Source: Pseudomonas guangdongensis
Lineage (GTDB): Bacteria > Pseudomonadota > Gammaproteobacteria > Pseudomonadales > Pseudomonadaceae
Assembly (NCBI RefSeq): GCF_900105885.1
Contig: NZ_LT629780.1
Coordinates: 3,038,001-3,102,000, forward strand
DNA: 64,000 nt
Direction of reading: 5' to 3'
Position 1 is the first letter of the stretch. Each line of letters begins with the position of its first letter. Position numbers and translations under genes: made by a program. Below, one piece after another: positions 7,990-19,749 of the stretch. The notes below the pieces were generated by a model. That model was given only the letters and a program-made list of their open reading frames with translations. It was not told the DNA's origin and searched no databases.

Positions 7990-9559
7990 GCAAGCGTCCG
8001 GGCATCACACCTCGCCGGGCTTCCAGCAATGCGGCAGCAGTTCGGCCAGTGCGCTGGCAGGCTGTGTCGGCCGGCGCGTGAGCACGTCCTTCAGGTAGGC
8101 ATACGGATCATGGCCCAGCCGAGCGGACTGAATCAGCGTCATCAGCGCGGCTGCGCGCTTGCCGCTGCGTAGCGAGCCGGCAAACAGCCAGTTCGAGCGG
8201 CCCAGCGCCCACGGGCGGATCTGGTTCTCGCACCAGTTGTTGTCGATCGCCACCCCGCCATCATCGAGATAGCGCACCAGGGCCGTCCAGCGTTTGAGGC
8301 TGTAGTCGAGCGCCTTGGCGATGGCCGTGCCTTCGTGCACCAACTGGCGCTGGGCGAGCATCCAGATATGCAGGGCATCGGCGATGGGTTTGGCTTTTTC
8401 CTGGCGTATTCGCTGTCGCTCATCAGGCAGCAGATCGCGCACCTCGCGCTCGATGGCATACAGCTGACCGATGTGCTGCAGGGCCTGTTCGGCCAGCGGG
8501 CCCTGGTTGGCCACATGCAGGTCGTAGAACTTGCGCCGGGCATGGGCCATGCAGCCGATTTCGGTCACACCCTGCTCGAAGCAGGCCTTGTAGCCGGCGA
8601 AGTCATCGCAGACCAGCTGGCCTTTCCAGTCGCCGAGAAAGGCACGGGCATGCTCGCCGGCGCGGCTGGGACTGAAGTCGTAGACCACGGCGCACAGATC
8701 GGCGAACGGGCTGGCGGTATAGACCCACACGTAGGCCCGCTGGGTCTTCTCCATGCCGGGAGCGAGCATCTGCACCGGGGTTTCATCCGCGTGCTGGACG
8801 CCCTGCTGCAACAGCCGCTCGCGCAGCGCATCGACTAGCGGTTGCAGCTGTACACCGCAGCTGCCGACTCACTGCGCCAGGGTCGAGCGCGGGATGGCCA
8901 GGCCAGCGCGGCCGAAGATCCGTTCCTGGCGGTACAGCGGCAGGTGGTCGGCGTATTTGGCGACCATGACCTGGGCCAGCAGACCGGCGGCAGGGATGCC
9001 CTTGTCGATCACCTGGGGTGGCACAGGCGCCTGGATCAGCGCTTCGCACTGCGCACAGACCCATTTGCCGCGGATATGCCGCTCCACCGTGAAGACGCCC
9101 GGGGTGTAGTCGAGCTTTTCGCTGACATCCTCGCCGATGCGCTTGAGCTGGCAGCCGCAGGAATACTGTGTGGAGTCCGGCTCGTGGTGGATCAGGGGAC
9201 GCGGAAGCTGCGACGGCAAGGCGGTGCGCTTGGGCGGCTGGCGTGGCTCGGCGGGTGCCGGTGCGGGATTCAGCGCCTTGAGTTCGGCCTCAATGGCCGC
9301 GATGTCGGTGCCGAGCAGCTCGTCCAGCAGGCTGATCTGGTCGGGACTGAGCTGCTCGCTGCGCCGGGCAAACTTGTGGCGCCTGAGGATAGCGATCTCG
9401 TGAGCCAGCTGCTCGTTACGGGTTTTGTGGTAGTCCACCTGCTGGTCGAGCTGTTCGACACGCTTCGTCAACTGCGCAGCCAGGGCGCGCAGTTGTTCCG
9501 GCGTCAGGTGATCGAAGGTCGGCAGTGCAGCACCTTCAATCGCCTGGAGGGGGGGGGGG
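7990..9559 (-). mobile_element. IS66-family element, 5' truncated
   Basis: The tnpC side of an IS66-family element. The end at about 7991 carries GCAAGCGTCCGGGC, close to the usual IS66 terminal repeat. The other end is missing: homology to tnpC stops near 9540 just inside an 11-base G run (9549-9559), and the small genes tnpA and tnpB are absent. With one terminus lost and a nonsense codon in tnpC, it should not transpose by itself. Confidence 0.8.
8005..9540 (-). pseudogene. tnpC: IS66 transposase tnpC with in-frame stop
   Basis: Two adjacent frames in the same phase encode one IS66 TnpC. The N-terminal part (DHLTPEQLRALAAQL onward, with leucine-zipper-like region and zinc-ribbon) runs to STLAQ, where a TGA at 8869-8871 replaces the Trp codon expected in STLAQW. 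The C-terminal part continues with HADETPVQ, ARRKFYDLH and the C-terminal KDVLTR region. A single TGG to TGA change explains the interruption. The N-terminal few residues and upstream genes are also lost. Readthrough is unlikely to restore a mobile element. Confidence 0.88.
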
Positions 9560-9611
9560 AGTGCTTCCTTTCGGGCTGAGTCGCACGCACGCGCTACGCA
9601 GCTCAGCACAT

Positions 9612-9649
9612 ACGGTCACCAAACGGTCACCAGAAGCCGCTGGTGACCG
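9612..9649. repeat. GGTCACC direct and inverted repeats near tRNA-Pro
   Basis: ACGGTCACC occurs at 9612-9620 and 9623-9631, and CGGTCACCA (9624-9632) is inverted as TGGTGACCG (9641-9649). The cluster lies between the IS66 remnant and the tRNA-Pro terminator, where an island attachment region would be expected. Its role is unknown. Confidence 0.5.
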
Positions 9650-9673
9650 GGCCTGAGAAAAACAGACAGGCAT

Positions 9674-9704
9674 AAAAAAATCCAAGCACCCGTAAGTGCT
9701 TGGA
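9674..9704 (-). terminator. terminator of tRNA-Pro
   Basis: The inverted repeat TCCAAGCAC/GTGCTTGGA (9681-9689, 9696-9704) is followed on the minus strand by seven T. It is placed about 15 bases past the tRNA 3' end. Confidence 0.85.
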
Positions 9705-9719
9705 TTTTCTAGGGATTTT

Positions 9720-9797
<78 letters not shown>

Positions 9798-9930
9798 CAT
9801 GTCTTCGGATCACCTGAAGACGGAGCGTACTTTACACTAACGTCATGAAATGTGGAAGTTTTTTCTTACCGGACCGAGAGTCGCCAGCAAGCGCGGGGGC
9901 AACGCCAGCCCATGCGAATGCCTGCCAGCC

Positions 9931-10494
9931 TCAAGCACCGTCCCAGACGCTGAGGAAGGCGGCCGGCTCCAGCACGGGCGGCGTGCGGCGCTCGCCCAGC
10001 GGGGTGCCCAGGTAGAGGAAGCCGACGATGCGCTCGTCGTCGCCCAGGTCCAGCCCGGCACGCACCTCGGCGTCATGGGACAGCTCGCCGGTGCGCCAGA
10101 TCGCGCCGAGGCCTTGGGCATGGGCGGCGAGCAGGATGCCATGGGCAGCACAGCCGGCGGCCAGCAGCTGCTCGGACTCCGGCACCTTGGCGTGCGCCTG
10201 CAAGCGGGCGATCACCACCAGCAGCAGGGGGGCGCGCAGCGGCATCGCGCGTGCCTTGTCGAGCAGTTCGGGACCGGCTTGCGGGTTGTGCAGCGCCTGC
10301 ACGCGGGCGAACAGCTCGCCGAGCCGGTGGCGTGCCTCGCCTTCGACGCTCAGGAAGCGCCAGGGACGCAGCTGGCCATGATCCGGGGCGCGCAACGCGG
10401 CGCGCAGCAGCAGCTCGCGCTGCTCCGGCGTGGGCGCCGGCTCGCCCAGGCGCGCCACCGAAACACGATTGATCAGAGCGTCGAGCGCATCCAT
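9931..10494 (-). CDS. nitroreductase family protein (YdjA-like)
   Basis: A 187-residue FMN-dependent nitroreductase-fold enzyme similar to E. coli YdjA, which reduces small substrates using NAD(P)H. Typical features are the N-terminal ALINRVSVARLGEPAP, APDHGQLRPWRF and the C-terminal GLGAIWRTG and GFLYLGTP. The start at 10494 has GGGAG upstream and matches the family N-terminus; the natural substrate is not known. It is followed at a distance by tRNA-Pro and preceded by the cysteine-cluster gene on the same strand. Confidence 0.85.
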   Translation of the reverse strand: MDALDALINRVSVARLGEPAPTPEQRELLLRAALRAPDHGQLRPWRFLSVEGEARHRLGELFARVQALHNPQAGPELLDKARAMPLRAPLLLVVIARLQAHAKVPESEQLLAAGCAAHGILLAAHAQGLGAIWRTGELSHDAEVRAGLDLGDDERIVGFLYLGTPLGERRTPPVLEPAAFLSVWDGA

Positions 10495-10535
10495 GGACCT
10501 ACTCCCGTTGACTGGCAAACCCGGATTCTAGCCGA

Positions 10536-10907
10536 TCAGGCGGCGCGGTCGGGCGACAGATCCGGCTGCAGCGGCGGAGTCAGCGGCGGCAGGCCGTGGG
10601 CGGCGCGCGCCGCGTCGCAGCGCGGATTGTGCTCGCCGTGCTCCCAAGAGGCCTCGAACTCGCGGCAGGCCGAGGAGCGCTGTTCGTACATGGTGCAGCG
10701 CACCCCGCAACCGACCTCGCCCATCAGGCTGACGCAGCGTGTCGGCTTGCTGGTGGTACCGCGCATGGCGGCATGGTAGGGGCTGATCTGCTCGACCAGC
10801 TCGTCAGGGACGATGCCGCCGGCAGAGCGGCATTCGCCCCAATAGAAGGACACACGAAAGTGCGCGCAGCAGGCGCCGCACGTCAGGCAGGGATTATTTT
10901 CGGACAT
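10536..10907 (-). CDS. YkgJ-family cysteine cluster protein
   Basis: A 123-residue protein with the N-terminal CLTCGACC cluster (residues 7-14) and further cysteines in GCGVRC and the SACREF region, the pattern of the YkgJ/UPF0153 zinc- or iron-chelating family. The molecular role of the family is not settled. The ATG at 10907 begins directly before the first cysteine cluster. It is oriented toward the nitroreductase with a 40-base gap, so the two may be co-transcribed. Confidence 0.85.
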   Translation of the reverse strand: MSENNPCLTCGACCAHFRVSFYWGECRSAGGIVPDELVEQISPYHAAMRGTTSKPTRCVSLMGEVGCGVRCTMYEQRSSACREFEASWEHGEHNPRCDAARAAHGLPPLTPPLQPDLSPDRAA

Positions 10908-11115
10908 CGGTGCAACACCGCAGGAACCGGCGACTGCCGGCAGGAGCCGCGGATTTTAGCGAGGAGAAAAAGCGGCTGAAAAGTAGCCGGGACAGTTTTT
11001 TTCGGTGCACCGCCCGATGGCATGGCCGCCGCGCAAAGACCGCCTGTTGGCGTCAGTTTCACGACTCGGATACTATCCGGCACCCGTCGCCTGCGCCCGC
11101 ACAGGAGGTGCCACC

Positions 11116-12516
11116 ATGCCAGGAATCCCCGGCAAGCCCAGCGCCAGCAGCACCCGCCCCAGGGCCGCGCCCTTTTCCGACCGCGAACAACACAGCCGCC
11201 TGCTCGCCTGGCTGAGCCTCGCCTGCGGCATCGCCGTCGGCGTACAGATCGGTCACTTCGACACCACCCTGCTCTGGGCGGCCGGCTATGCACTGCTCTA
11301 CCCGCCGCTCAGCCATGCCGCCAGCCGCTATCTGCCGGCACGCCACCACCCCGCCGCGCGCCACGGCCTGCTGCTGCTCGACGCCCTGCACATCGGCCTG
11401 GCCATCGTGCTGCTCGGCTACTCGCTGATCCCCGCCCTGCTGATCCTGCTGATGCTCGCCAGCGGCGCCCTGCTGGTCGATGGGCCGCGTCTGTGCCTGC
11501 AGGCCCTGCTGGCCAGCGCGGCCGGCGCGCTGCCGGCCGTCCTGCTGCTCGACCCACCCGCCCAGCCGGACACCCCGCTGCCGGTCAGCCTGGCCTGCCT
11601 GCTGGTCGGCGGCGGCTACTGCCTGCTCATCGGACTGATCGCCCACCGCCAGAGCAAGCAGCTCGATGCCGTGCGGCAGGCCCTGTGCGAGGAGAAGGAA
11701 AAGGCCTCGGGACTGGCCTCCAGCCTGGCGCGCTACCTGTCGCCGCAGGTCTGGGAGTCGATCTTCAGCGGCAGGAAAAGCGCCCGCCTGGAGACCCAGC
11801 GCAAGAAGCTCACGGTGTTCTTTTCCGACATCCGCGGCTTCACCGAACTGTCCGAGGAGCTGGAGGCCGAGGCGCTCACCGACCTGCTCAACACCTACCT
11901 CGACGAGATGTCGAAGATCGCCCTCAAGTACGGCGGCACCATCGACAAGTTCATCGGCGACAGCGTGATGATCTTTTTCGGCGACCCCAGCACCCAGGGC
12001 GCCCGCCACGATGCGGTGGCCGCCGTATCGATGGCCATCGCCATGCGCAAGCACATGAAAGTGCTGCGCCAGCAGTGGCGCGCCCAGGGCATCACCAAGC
12101 CGCTGGAGATCCGCATGGGCATCAACACCGGCTACTGCACGGTGGGCAACTTCGGCACCGAGATGCGCATGGACTACACCATCATCGGCCGCGAGGTAAA
12201 CCTCGCCAGCCGCCTGGAAAGTGCCGCCGACAGCGGCGAGATCCTCATCTCCCACGAAACCTACGCCCTGGTGAAGGACGTGATCATGTGCCGCGACCAG
12301 GGCGCGATCACGGTCAAGGGCTTCAGCCGGCCGGTGCAGATCTACCAGGTGGTCGACCTGCGCAGCGACCTGGGTAGCGGCACCCGCTATCTGGAGCACG
12401 AGCTGCCGGGCTTCTCCATGTACCTGGACACCGACGACGTGCGCCACCACGACACCGAGCGGGTCATCCACGCCCTGCAGCACGCAGTCGAGAAACTGCG
12501 CGACAAGGTCGGCTGA
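11116..12516 (+). CDS. cyaB: class III adenylate cyclase with MASE2 sensor
   Basis: A 466-residue membrane enzyme making cAMP from ATP, close in length and layout to CyaB of P. aeruginosa (463 residues). Residues about 25-195 form several hydrophobic helices (MASE2 domain). The cyclase domain follows, with FFSDIRGFTELSEEL near 235-249 for the first metal Asp, and GDSVMIFFGDP near 281-291. The start was set at 11116 because AGGAGG lies 7 bases upstream; an upstream in-frame ATG lacks this. In P. aeruginosa CyaB supplies the cAMP that activates Vfr and type IV pilus and virulence genes; FimL, which affects this output, is also encoded in the window at 52.5-54.2 kb. Confidence 0.9.
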   Translation: MPGIPGKPSASSTRPRAAPFSDREQHSRLLAWLSLACGIAVGVQIGHFDTTLLWAAGYALLYPPLSHAASRYLPARHHPAARHGLLLLDALHIGLAIVLLGYSLIPALLILLMLASGALLVDGPRLCLQALLASAAGALPAVLLLDPPAQPDTPLPVSLACLLVGGGYCLLIGLIAHRQSKQLDAVRQALCEEKEKASGLASSLARYLSPQVWESIFSGRKSARLETQRKKLTVFFSDIRGFTELSEELEAEALTDLLNTYLDEMSKIALKYGGTIDKFIGDSVMIFFGDPSTQGARHDAVAAVSMAIAMRKHMKVLRQQWRAQGITKPLEIRMGINTGYCTVGNFGTEMRMDYTIIGREVNLASRLESAADSGEILISHETYALVKDVIMCRDQGAITVKGFSRPVQIYQVVDLRSDLGSGTRYLEHELPGFSMYLDTDDVRHHDTERVIHALQHAVEKLRDKVG

Positions 12517-12552
12517 TTTGCCCGGCGCGCCGGCTGCGGCATACTGCGCGCC

Positions 12553-13284
12553 ATGTCCAACCTCGCCTCCGCCCTGCCCGCCTGCTGCGAAGCGCCGCGC
12601 GACCACTGGCCGCTGCCGGTGGCACTGCCCGGCCTGCACCTGCACAGCTGCCGCTTCGACCCGGCGCGCCTGGCAGCGGACGACTTCGCCCGCTGCGCCC
12701 TCGAGCCGCCGCCCGGCATCGCCAGCGCCGCCACCAAACGGCAGAGCGAATACCTCGCCGGCCGCCTGTGCGCCGCCAGCGCCCTGGCCGCCCTGAGCGG
12801 GCAGCCGCACTACCCCGCCCGCGGTGCCGACAACGCGCCCTGCTGGCCGCCGGGCCTGCTCGGCAGCATCACCCACAGCCACGGCTGGGCAGCCGCTCTG
12901 GTCGGGCGCCGCGACGCCTGGCGCGGCCTCGGCCTGGACGCCGAGCGCCTGCTGCCGGGCGCGCGCGCCGAACGCCTGGCCGGCGAGATCCTCACCGCCG
13001 ACGAGCTGGCGCACTTCCACGCCCTGCCCGCGAGCGAGCGCGGCGCCCACCTGACCCTGTGCTTCTCCCTCAAGGAAAGTCTGTTCAAGGCGCTCTATCC
13101 GCTGGTCGGCCGGCGCTTCTACTTCCACGCCGCCGCCCTGGTCAGCCATGGCGAGGACGGCCGGGCCTGCCTGGAGCTGCGCGAAGAGCTCGGCGCCGGA
13201 TGGCACCGTGGGGCGCGCCTGGACGGCCAGTTCGCCGTCGACGACGGGTGCCTGCTGAGCCTCGTGGCGATCCCCGCGGCCTGA
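12553..13284 (+). CDS. pcpS: 4'-phosphopantetheinyl transferase
   Basis: A 243-residue EntD-type phosphopantetheinyl transferase that transfers the phosphopantetheine arm of CoA to carrier proteins. The Mg2+-binding motif GLDAERL and the catalytic SLKESLFKALYP are both present, as is the SITHSHGWAAALV segment. Length agrees with PcpS of P. aeruginosa, the single enzyme there serving both fatty acid and siderophore carrier proteins. It begins 36 bases after cyaB on the same strand. Specificity for several carrier proteins is inferred from that relative. Confidence 0.85.
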   Translation: MSNLASALPACCEAPRDHWPLPVALPGLHLHSCRFDPARLAADDFARCALEPPPGIASAATKRQSEYLAGRLCAASALAALSGQPHYPARGADNAPCWPPGLLGSITHSHGWAAALVGRRDAWRGLGLDAERLLPGARAERLAGEILTADELAHFHALPASERGAHLTLCFSLKESLFKALYPLVGRRFYFHAAALVSHGEDGRACLELREELGAGWHRGARLDGQFAVDDGCLLSLVAIPAA

Positions 13285-13325
13285 GCGGGGCTGCACACTC
13301 GGCGGCTTTTTCCAAGACTCCCCAA

Positions 13326-13341
13326 GCACTAGATGTTGTGT
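13326..13341 (+). promoter_or_regulatory. isolated NrdR-like box
   Basis: GCACTAGATGTTGTGT resembles the NrdR half-operator. No partner is seen at 31 bp on either side. Confidence 0.5.
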
Positions 13342-13471
13342 TAGTTTGCGCGCCCTTCAAGACCATGGCCGGGCCTGCCCGACAGCCGTGGCGAGGCGAC
13401 GAAAGGCCTGAATGCCGCCAACCAGCGCAGTGCGCCGCGGCACGCCAAACAGCCCACAGCTCGCCCACACA

Positions 13472-13492
13472 TTACCCACACACTTATCCACA
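13472..13492 (+). promoter_or_regulatory. tandem DnaA boxes upstream of nrdA
   Basis: TTACCCACA (one mismatch) and TTATCCACA (perfect consensus) lie three bases apart in the same orientation. DnaA regulates nrdAB in E. coli, so a similar role is likely here. Confidence 0.65.
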
Positions 13493-13518
13493 GAAGGTCG
13501 TTTGCATTACCTCCATGA

Positions 13519-13565
13519 GCGCTCTATCTTGTAGCTCAATTGGAATGACCCACTAGATATTGGGT
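13519..13565 (+). promoter_or_regulatory. paired NrdR boxes
   Basis: Cores CTCTATCTTG (13522-13531) and CTAGATATTG (13553-13562) are exactly 31 bases apart, the three-helical-turn spacing described for NrdR operator pairs. NrdR represses ribonucleotide reductase genes when dATP is high. Confidence 0.65.
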
Positions 13566-13740
13566 TTTTACCCGGCAACCACCCATAATCGAAAACACCG
13601 GCGCAGGCTTCCCGCAAGCCCCAGGCGGTTGCCGAACAGCGCCTTTCCAGCCGCCCGCCGAGACCCCGGCAACGCGCTGGACGCCCCGCGATGCAGGCAT
13701 CGTCCGGGGCCATGTACGGTGGCCTGCACTGCGCACCGCC

Positions 13741-13757
13741 ACCCCTAGATATTGTGG
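13741..13757 (+). promoter_or_regulatory. NrdR-like box proximal to nrdA
   Basis: CCCTAGATATTGTGG contains the same CTAGATATTG core as the paired box, about 170 bases before the nrdA start. Confidence 0.5.
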
Positions 13758-13921
13758 TCGCCACCCGCCTGCCACCGCACGGGTAGACCCCGGCACACGG
13801 GCCATGCCGCCGCCATGCGGCGCCGCCCGCCGACCGCTTCACCCACGCCCGCGTGGGCGCTCTTTTCGAACGGCGGCACCCCGGTGCCCGAACTGAACAC
13901 ACCGAGATTGTGGAGACCCCG

Positions 13922-16780
<2,859 letters not shown>

Positions 16781-16789
16781 CCGACCATC

Positions 16790-16815
16790 CCCCTCTCCCG
16801 CTCGCGGGAGAGGGG
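16790..16815. repeat. palindromic intergenic repeat between nrdA and nrdB
   Basis: CCCCTCTCCCG, a CTCG loop and its perfect 11-bp inverse. This sequence type is a common dispersed intergenic palindrome of pseudomonads and relatives. Without a T tract it is more likely an mRNA-stabilising or dispersed repeat than a terminator. Confidence 0.6.
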
Positions 16816-16957
16816 CCGGGAAAGAGGGCGCAGCCCCGCACCGACCAACGGCCCCGGTATCGTCTTGCGCACCCTGTGCAACGCCATAGAATCGAATGGC
16901 TGTCTATCCATACAGGCCGACCCGCATCGGCCCGCTCAACCAGGCAGGAGAACCACC

Positions 16958-18208
16958 ATGCTGAGCTGGGATGAATTCGACAACGAAGAAGAAACCGTAG
17001 CCGCCAAACCGGCCGCGGCCCCGGCTGCCGCCAGCGCAGCCCCCGCCGACAAGCTCGACAACGCCGCCGAGGCGGCCGTCCACGACGCCCGCGCCGTCTC
17101 CGCCGACGATTCCGCCGCCGTGGCCCGCGCCAAGGCCGCCCTCGACCAGCTGGACATCGCCGAAGGCCTCAGCGAACTGGAAGGCGAAGGCGCCCGCGTC
17201 ACCGTCGACGCCAAGCGCATGATCAACTGCCGCGCCGACCTCAACCAGCTGGTGCCCTTCAAGTACGACTGGGCCTGGCAGAAGTACCTCGACGGCTGCG
17301 CCAACCACTGGATGCCGCAAGAGGTCAACATGAACGCGGACATCGCCCTGTGGAAGAGCCAGGACGGCCTCACCGAGGACGAGCGCCGCATCGTCATGCG
17401 TAACCTCGGCTTCTTCTCCACCGCCGACTCGCTGGTCGCCAACAACCTCGCGCTGGCCGTGTACCGCCTGATCACCAACCCCGAGTGCCGCCAGTACATC
17501 CTGCGCCAGGCCTTCGAGGAAGCGATCCACACCCACGCCTACCAGTACTGCATCGAGTCGCTGGGCATGGACGAGGGCGAGATCTTCAACATGTACCACG
17601 AGGTACCGTCGGTGGCGAAGAAGGCCGCCTGGGGCCTCAAGTATACCCGCGCCATCTCCGATCCGCAGTTCAACACCGGCACCGTCGAGACCGACAAGGA
17701 ACTGCTGCGCAACCTGATCGCCTACTACTGCGTGCTGGAAGGCATCTTCTTCTACTGCGGCTTCACCCAGATACTCTCCATGGGCCGCCGCAACAAGATG
17801 ACCGGCGTCGCCGAGCAGTTCCAGTACATCCTGCGCGACGAATCCATGCACCTGAACTTCGGCATCGACGTGATCAACCAGATCAAGATCGAAAACCCGC
17901 ACCTGTGGGATGCCGAACTGAAAGACGAAGCCACCCAGATGATCCTCCAGGGCACCCAGCTGGAGATCGAATACGCCCGCGACACCATGCCCCGCGGCGT
18001 GCTGGGCATGAACGCGGCGATGATGGAGGACTACCTCAAGTTCATCGCCAACCGCCGCCTGACCCAGATCGGCCTCAAGGAAGAATACCCGGGCACCACC
18101 AACCCGTTCCCGTGGATGTCGGAAATCATGGACTTGAAGAAGGAGAAGAACTTCTTCGAGACTCGCGTCACCGAGTATCAGACCGGTGGTGCGCTGGCCT
18201 GGGATTGA
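16958..18208 (+). CDS. nrdB: class Ia ribonucleotide reductase, beta subunit
   Basis: A 416-residue radical-bearing subunit with a diiron centre. Ligand-bearing helices are seen in [16 protein letters not shown] and in the [14 protein letters not shown] segment, and the C-terminal tail GGALAWD would bind NrdA. The first 60 or so residues are Ala-rich and acidic, an extension typical of Pseudomonas NrdB. The start at 16958 has GGAG 8 bases upstream. A hairpin terminator follows immediately after the stop. Confidence 0.95.
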   Translation: MLSWDEFDNEEETVAAKPAAAPAAASAAPADKLDNAAEAAVHDARAVSADDSAAVARAKAALDQLDIAEGLSELEGEGARVTVDAKRMINCRADLNQLVPFKYDWAWQKYLDGCANHWMPQEVNMNADIALWKSQDGLTEDERRIVMRNLGFFSTADSLVANNLALAVYRLITNPECRQYILRQAFEEAIHTHAYQYCIESLGMDEGEIFNMYHEVPSVAKKAAWGLKYTRAISDPQFNTGTVETDKELLRNLIAYYCVLEGIFFYCGFTQILSMGRRNKMTGVAEQFQYILRDESMHLNFGIDVINQIKIENPHLWDAELKDEATQMILQGTQLEIEYARDTMPRGVLGMNAAMMEDYLKFIANRRLTQIGLKEEYPGTTNPFPWMSEIMDLKKEKNFFETRVTEYQTGGALAWD

Positions 18209-18223
18209 TGTGAGCACTGATAA

Positions 18224-18250
18224 GGGCGACTGAAAAGTCGCCCATTTTTC
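18224..18250 (+). terminator. nrdB terminator
   Basis: GGGCGACT, GAAA loop, AGTCGCCC, then ATTTTTC, 15 bases past the nrdB stop codon. Confidence 0.9.
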
Positions 18251-18649
18251 ATGGAGGATTTAATGTTCCCTCTTAAAAGACCTGAAGTCAGCGAAGTTTT
18301 TACACCGCGAGCACAGACGCCAAACTCAAAAACATATATTGCTCGCCCAGATCTTGAGAGGCGCCTGTCTAGATCCATAAAAGGTTCACTCCATACGCTC
18401 ATCCACGGAGAAAGCGGCAGCGGTAAGACTTGGCTTTACAAAAAAGTCCTACGAGACCTGAACACCCATGTGGTTGTAGCCAATTGCGCACAGGCAAGCC
18501 TTGGAAACTCCATTCTCGACGAAATTGACAGAGCGATATTCCCGAACGGGAAGACCACACTAACAGGATACACAGAGAAAAAAACCGCAGAAGTCAATGC
18601 GGCAGTAGCGAAAGGCTCTCTCGACCACAACAATACATTCCAAATATTA

Positions 18650-19749
18650 ATCCGGCAACCCAATACCCCAAATCATGCTGCATACGCGATTTTGGGATGT
18701 CGGAAGTAGGAACGAATCCGCTCGGGCTTTGATTGAAGGCGCCGCATGACCGAGCGGACTCGGCCTTCCAACGCATCCCGACTTTTCAAACTTGGCCCGC
18801 TGCGCACCTGATGCTTGAGATCGCCATTCAGGTATTCGTCCGGGTTGAGCTCGGGGGCGTAGGCGGGCAGAAAGAACACCTCAATCCGTTCGCGCCGCCC
18901 CTCCAGCCAGGCTTTGACCTTCTTGCTGTGGTGCACGCGCAGGTTGTCCAAGACCAGGAAGACCTTGCGCCCGCTGGTATCCCGGATCAGTCGCCCCAGG
19001 AAGCGGATCAGCACGACCGCTGTCATGGTTTCCCGGTACAGCATGAAGCGCAGCTTGCCCCGGTTGGTCACCGTCGAAATCATGTTCGTGGCAAAGCGGC
19101 TTCCGCTGACTTCGCGTACGGGCGTCCGCCCTGCCGGGGCGTAGCTGCGCCCTGCATGACTGTCGCTGCGCAGGCCGGTTTCATCGCCCCAGTGGATCTC
19201 GCCGCCCTCGGCCTTGGCGCGCTGCTCGATCTTCGGATACTCGGTTTCCAGCCAGCGCTTTATCGCCTCGGGCTTCTGCTGGTAGGCGCGCTTCAACGGG
19301 CGTTGTGGGGTATAGCCCCAACGCTTGAGGTATTCACCGACTGTCCGGATAGGCATCTGAAAGCCGCAGTGCAGGGCGATCAGGGCGCGCACCGCATCAC
19401 GCGTCCAGAGCGCGAAGTCCAGCTTCAACTGATCCGGCATGGTGTCGAGCAACAGGGTGCGAATCAGTGACTCCTGCTCGGAGGACAGGCTGCGTCGCTC
19501 CCCCGGCAGCGATCCGCGCTGGCCACCTTCGATCGCGGCCTCTTTGCCCTGGTGCTCCGCGATCGCGACCCAATGCGCCACCGTGCGCAGATGAACGCCA
19601 ACGGCTTCGCCGATGGCTCTGTAGGTATACCCCTGCTCGCGCATGCGTAGGGCGATAGCGCGTTTTTCGCGCTGTTCCAAGGGGCTGAGGCTTCGTACGT
19701 CGCTGGTCATGGTGAAAAACGCTGATTATACCCTATTGTATTGCCGGAT
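18650..19749 (-). mobile_element. IS630-family insertion sequence, 1100 bp
   Basis: Bounded by imperfect inverted repeats beginning ATCCGGCAA (left ATCCGGCAACCCAATA, right ATCCGGCAATACAATA) and flanked by TA dinucleotides at 18648-18649 and 19750-19751, the target duplication characteristic of IS630/Tc1 elements. The transposase gene is intact, so the element may still be mobile. Confidence 0.93.
18673..19710 (-). CDS. IS630-family transposase
   Basis: A 345-residue DDE transposase. The N-terminus is a helix-turn-helix of the Tc1/IS630 type (GYTYRAIGEAVGVHLRTV). The catalytic acids appear in HWGDETGL, VLVLDNLRVHH-like and ELNPDEYLN. The length is normal and no interruptions are seen. It occupies nearly all of the element. 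Confidence 0.93.
   Translation of the reverse strand: MTSDVRSLSPLEQREKRAIALRMREQGYTYRAIGEAVGVHLRTVAHWVAIAEHQGKEAAIEGGQRGSLPGERRSLSSEQESLIRTLLLDTMPDQLKLDFALWTRDAVRALIALHCGFQMPIRTVGEYLKRWGYTPQRPLKRAYQQKPEAIKRWLETEYPKIEQRAKAEGGEIHWGDETGLRSDSHAGRSYAPAGRTPVREVSGSRFATNMISTVTNRGKLRFMLYRETMTAVVLIRFLGRLIRDTSGRKVFLVLDNLRVHHSKKVKAWLEGRRERIEVFFLPAYAPELNPDEYLNGDLKHQVRSGPSLKSRDALEGRVRSVMRRLQSKPERIRSYFRHPKIAYAA

Larger units (their letters stand above)
13285..13921 (+). promoter_or_regulatory. 637-bp regulatory leader of nrdA
   Basis: No gene is apparent. The region holds two DnaA boxes (13472-13480 near-consensus, 13484-13492 TTATCCACA), a 31-bp-spaced pair of NrdR boxes, and two additional isolated NrdR-like boxes, listed separately. 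This matches the known joint control of class Ia ribonucleotide reductase by replication status and by NrdR. Confidence 0.6.

Noticed and set aside
11059..13329. 756-codon minus-strand open frame opposite cyaB and pcpS
   Set aside because: It spans two well-supported genes and has repetitive GC-driven composition.
16790..16815. Palindrome between nrdA and nrdB considered as terminator
   Set aside because: No T tract follows on either strand and nrdB must be expressed with nrdA.
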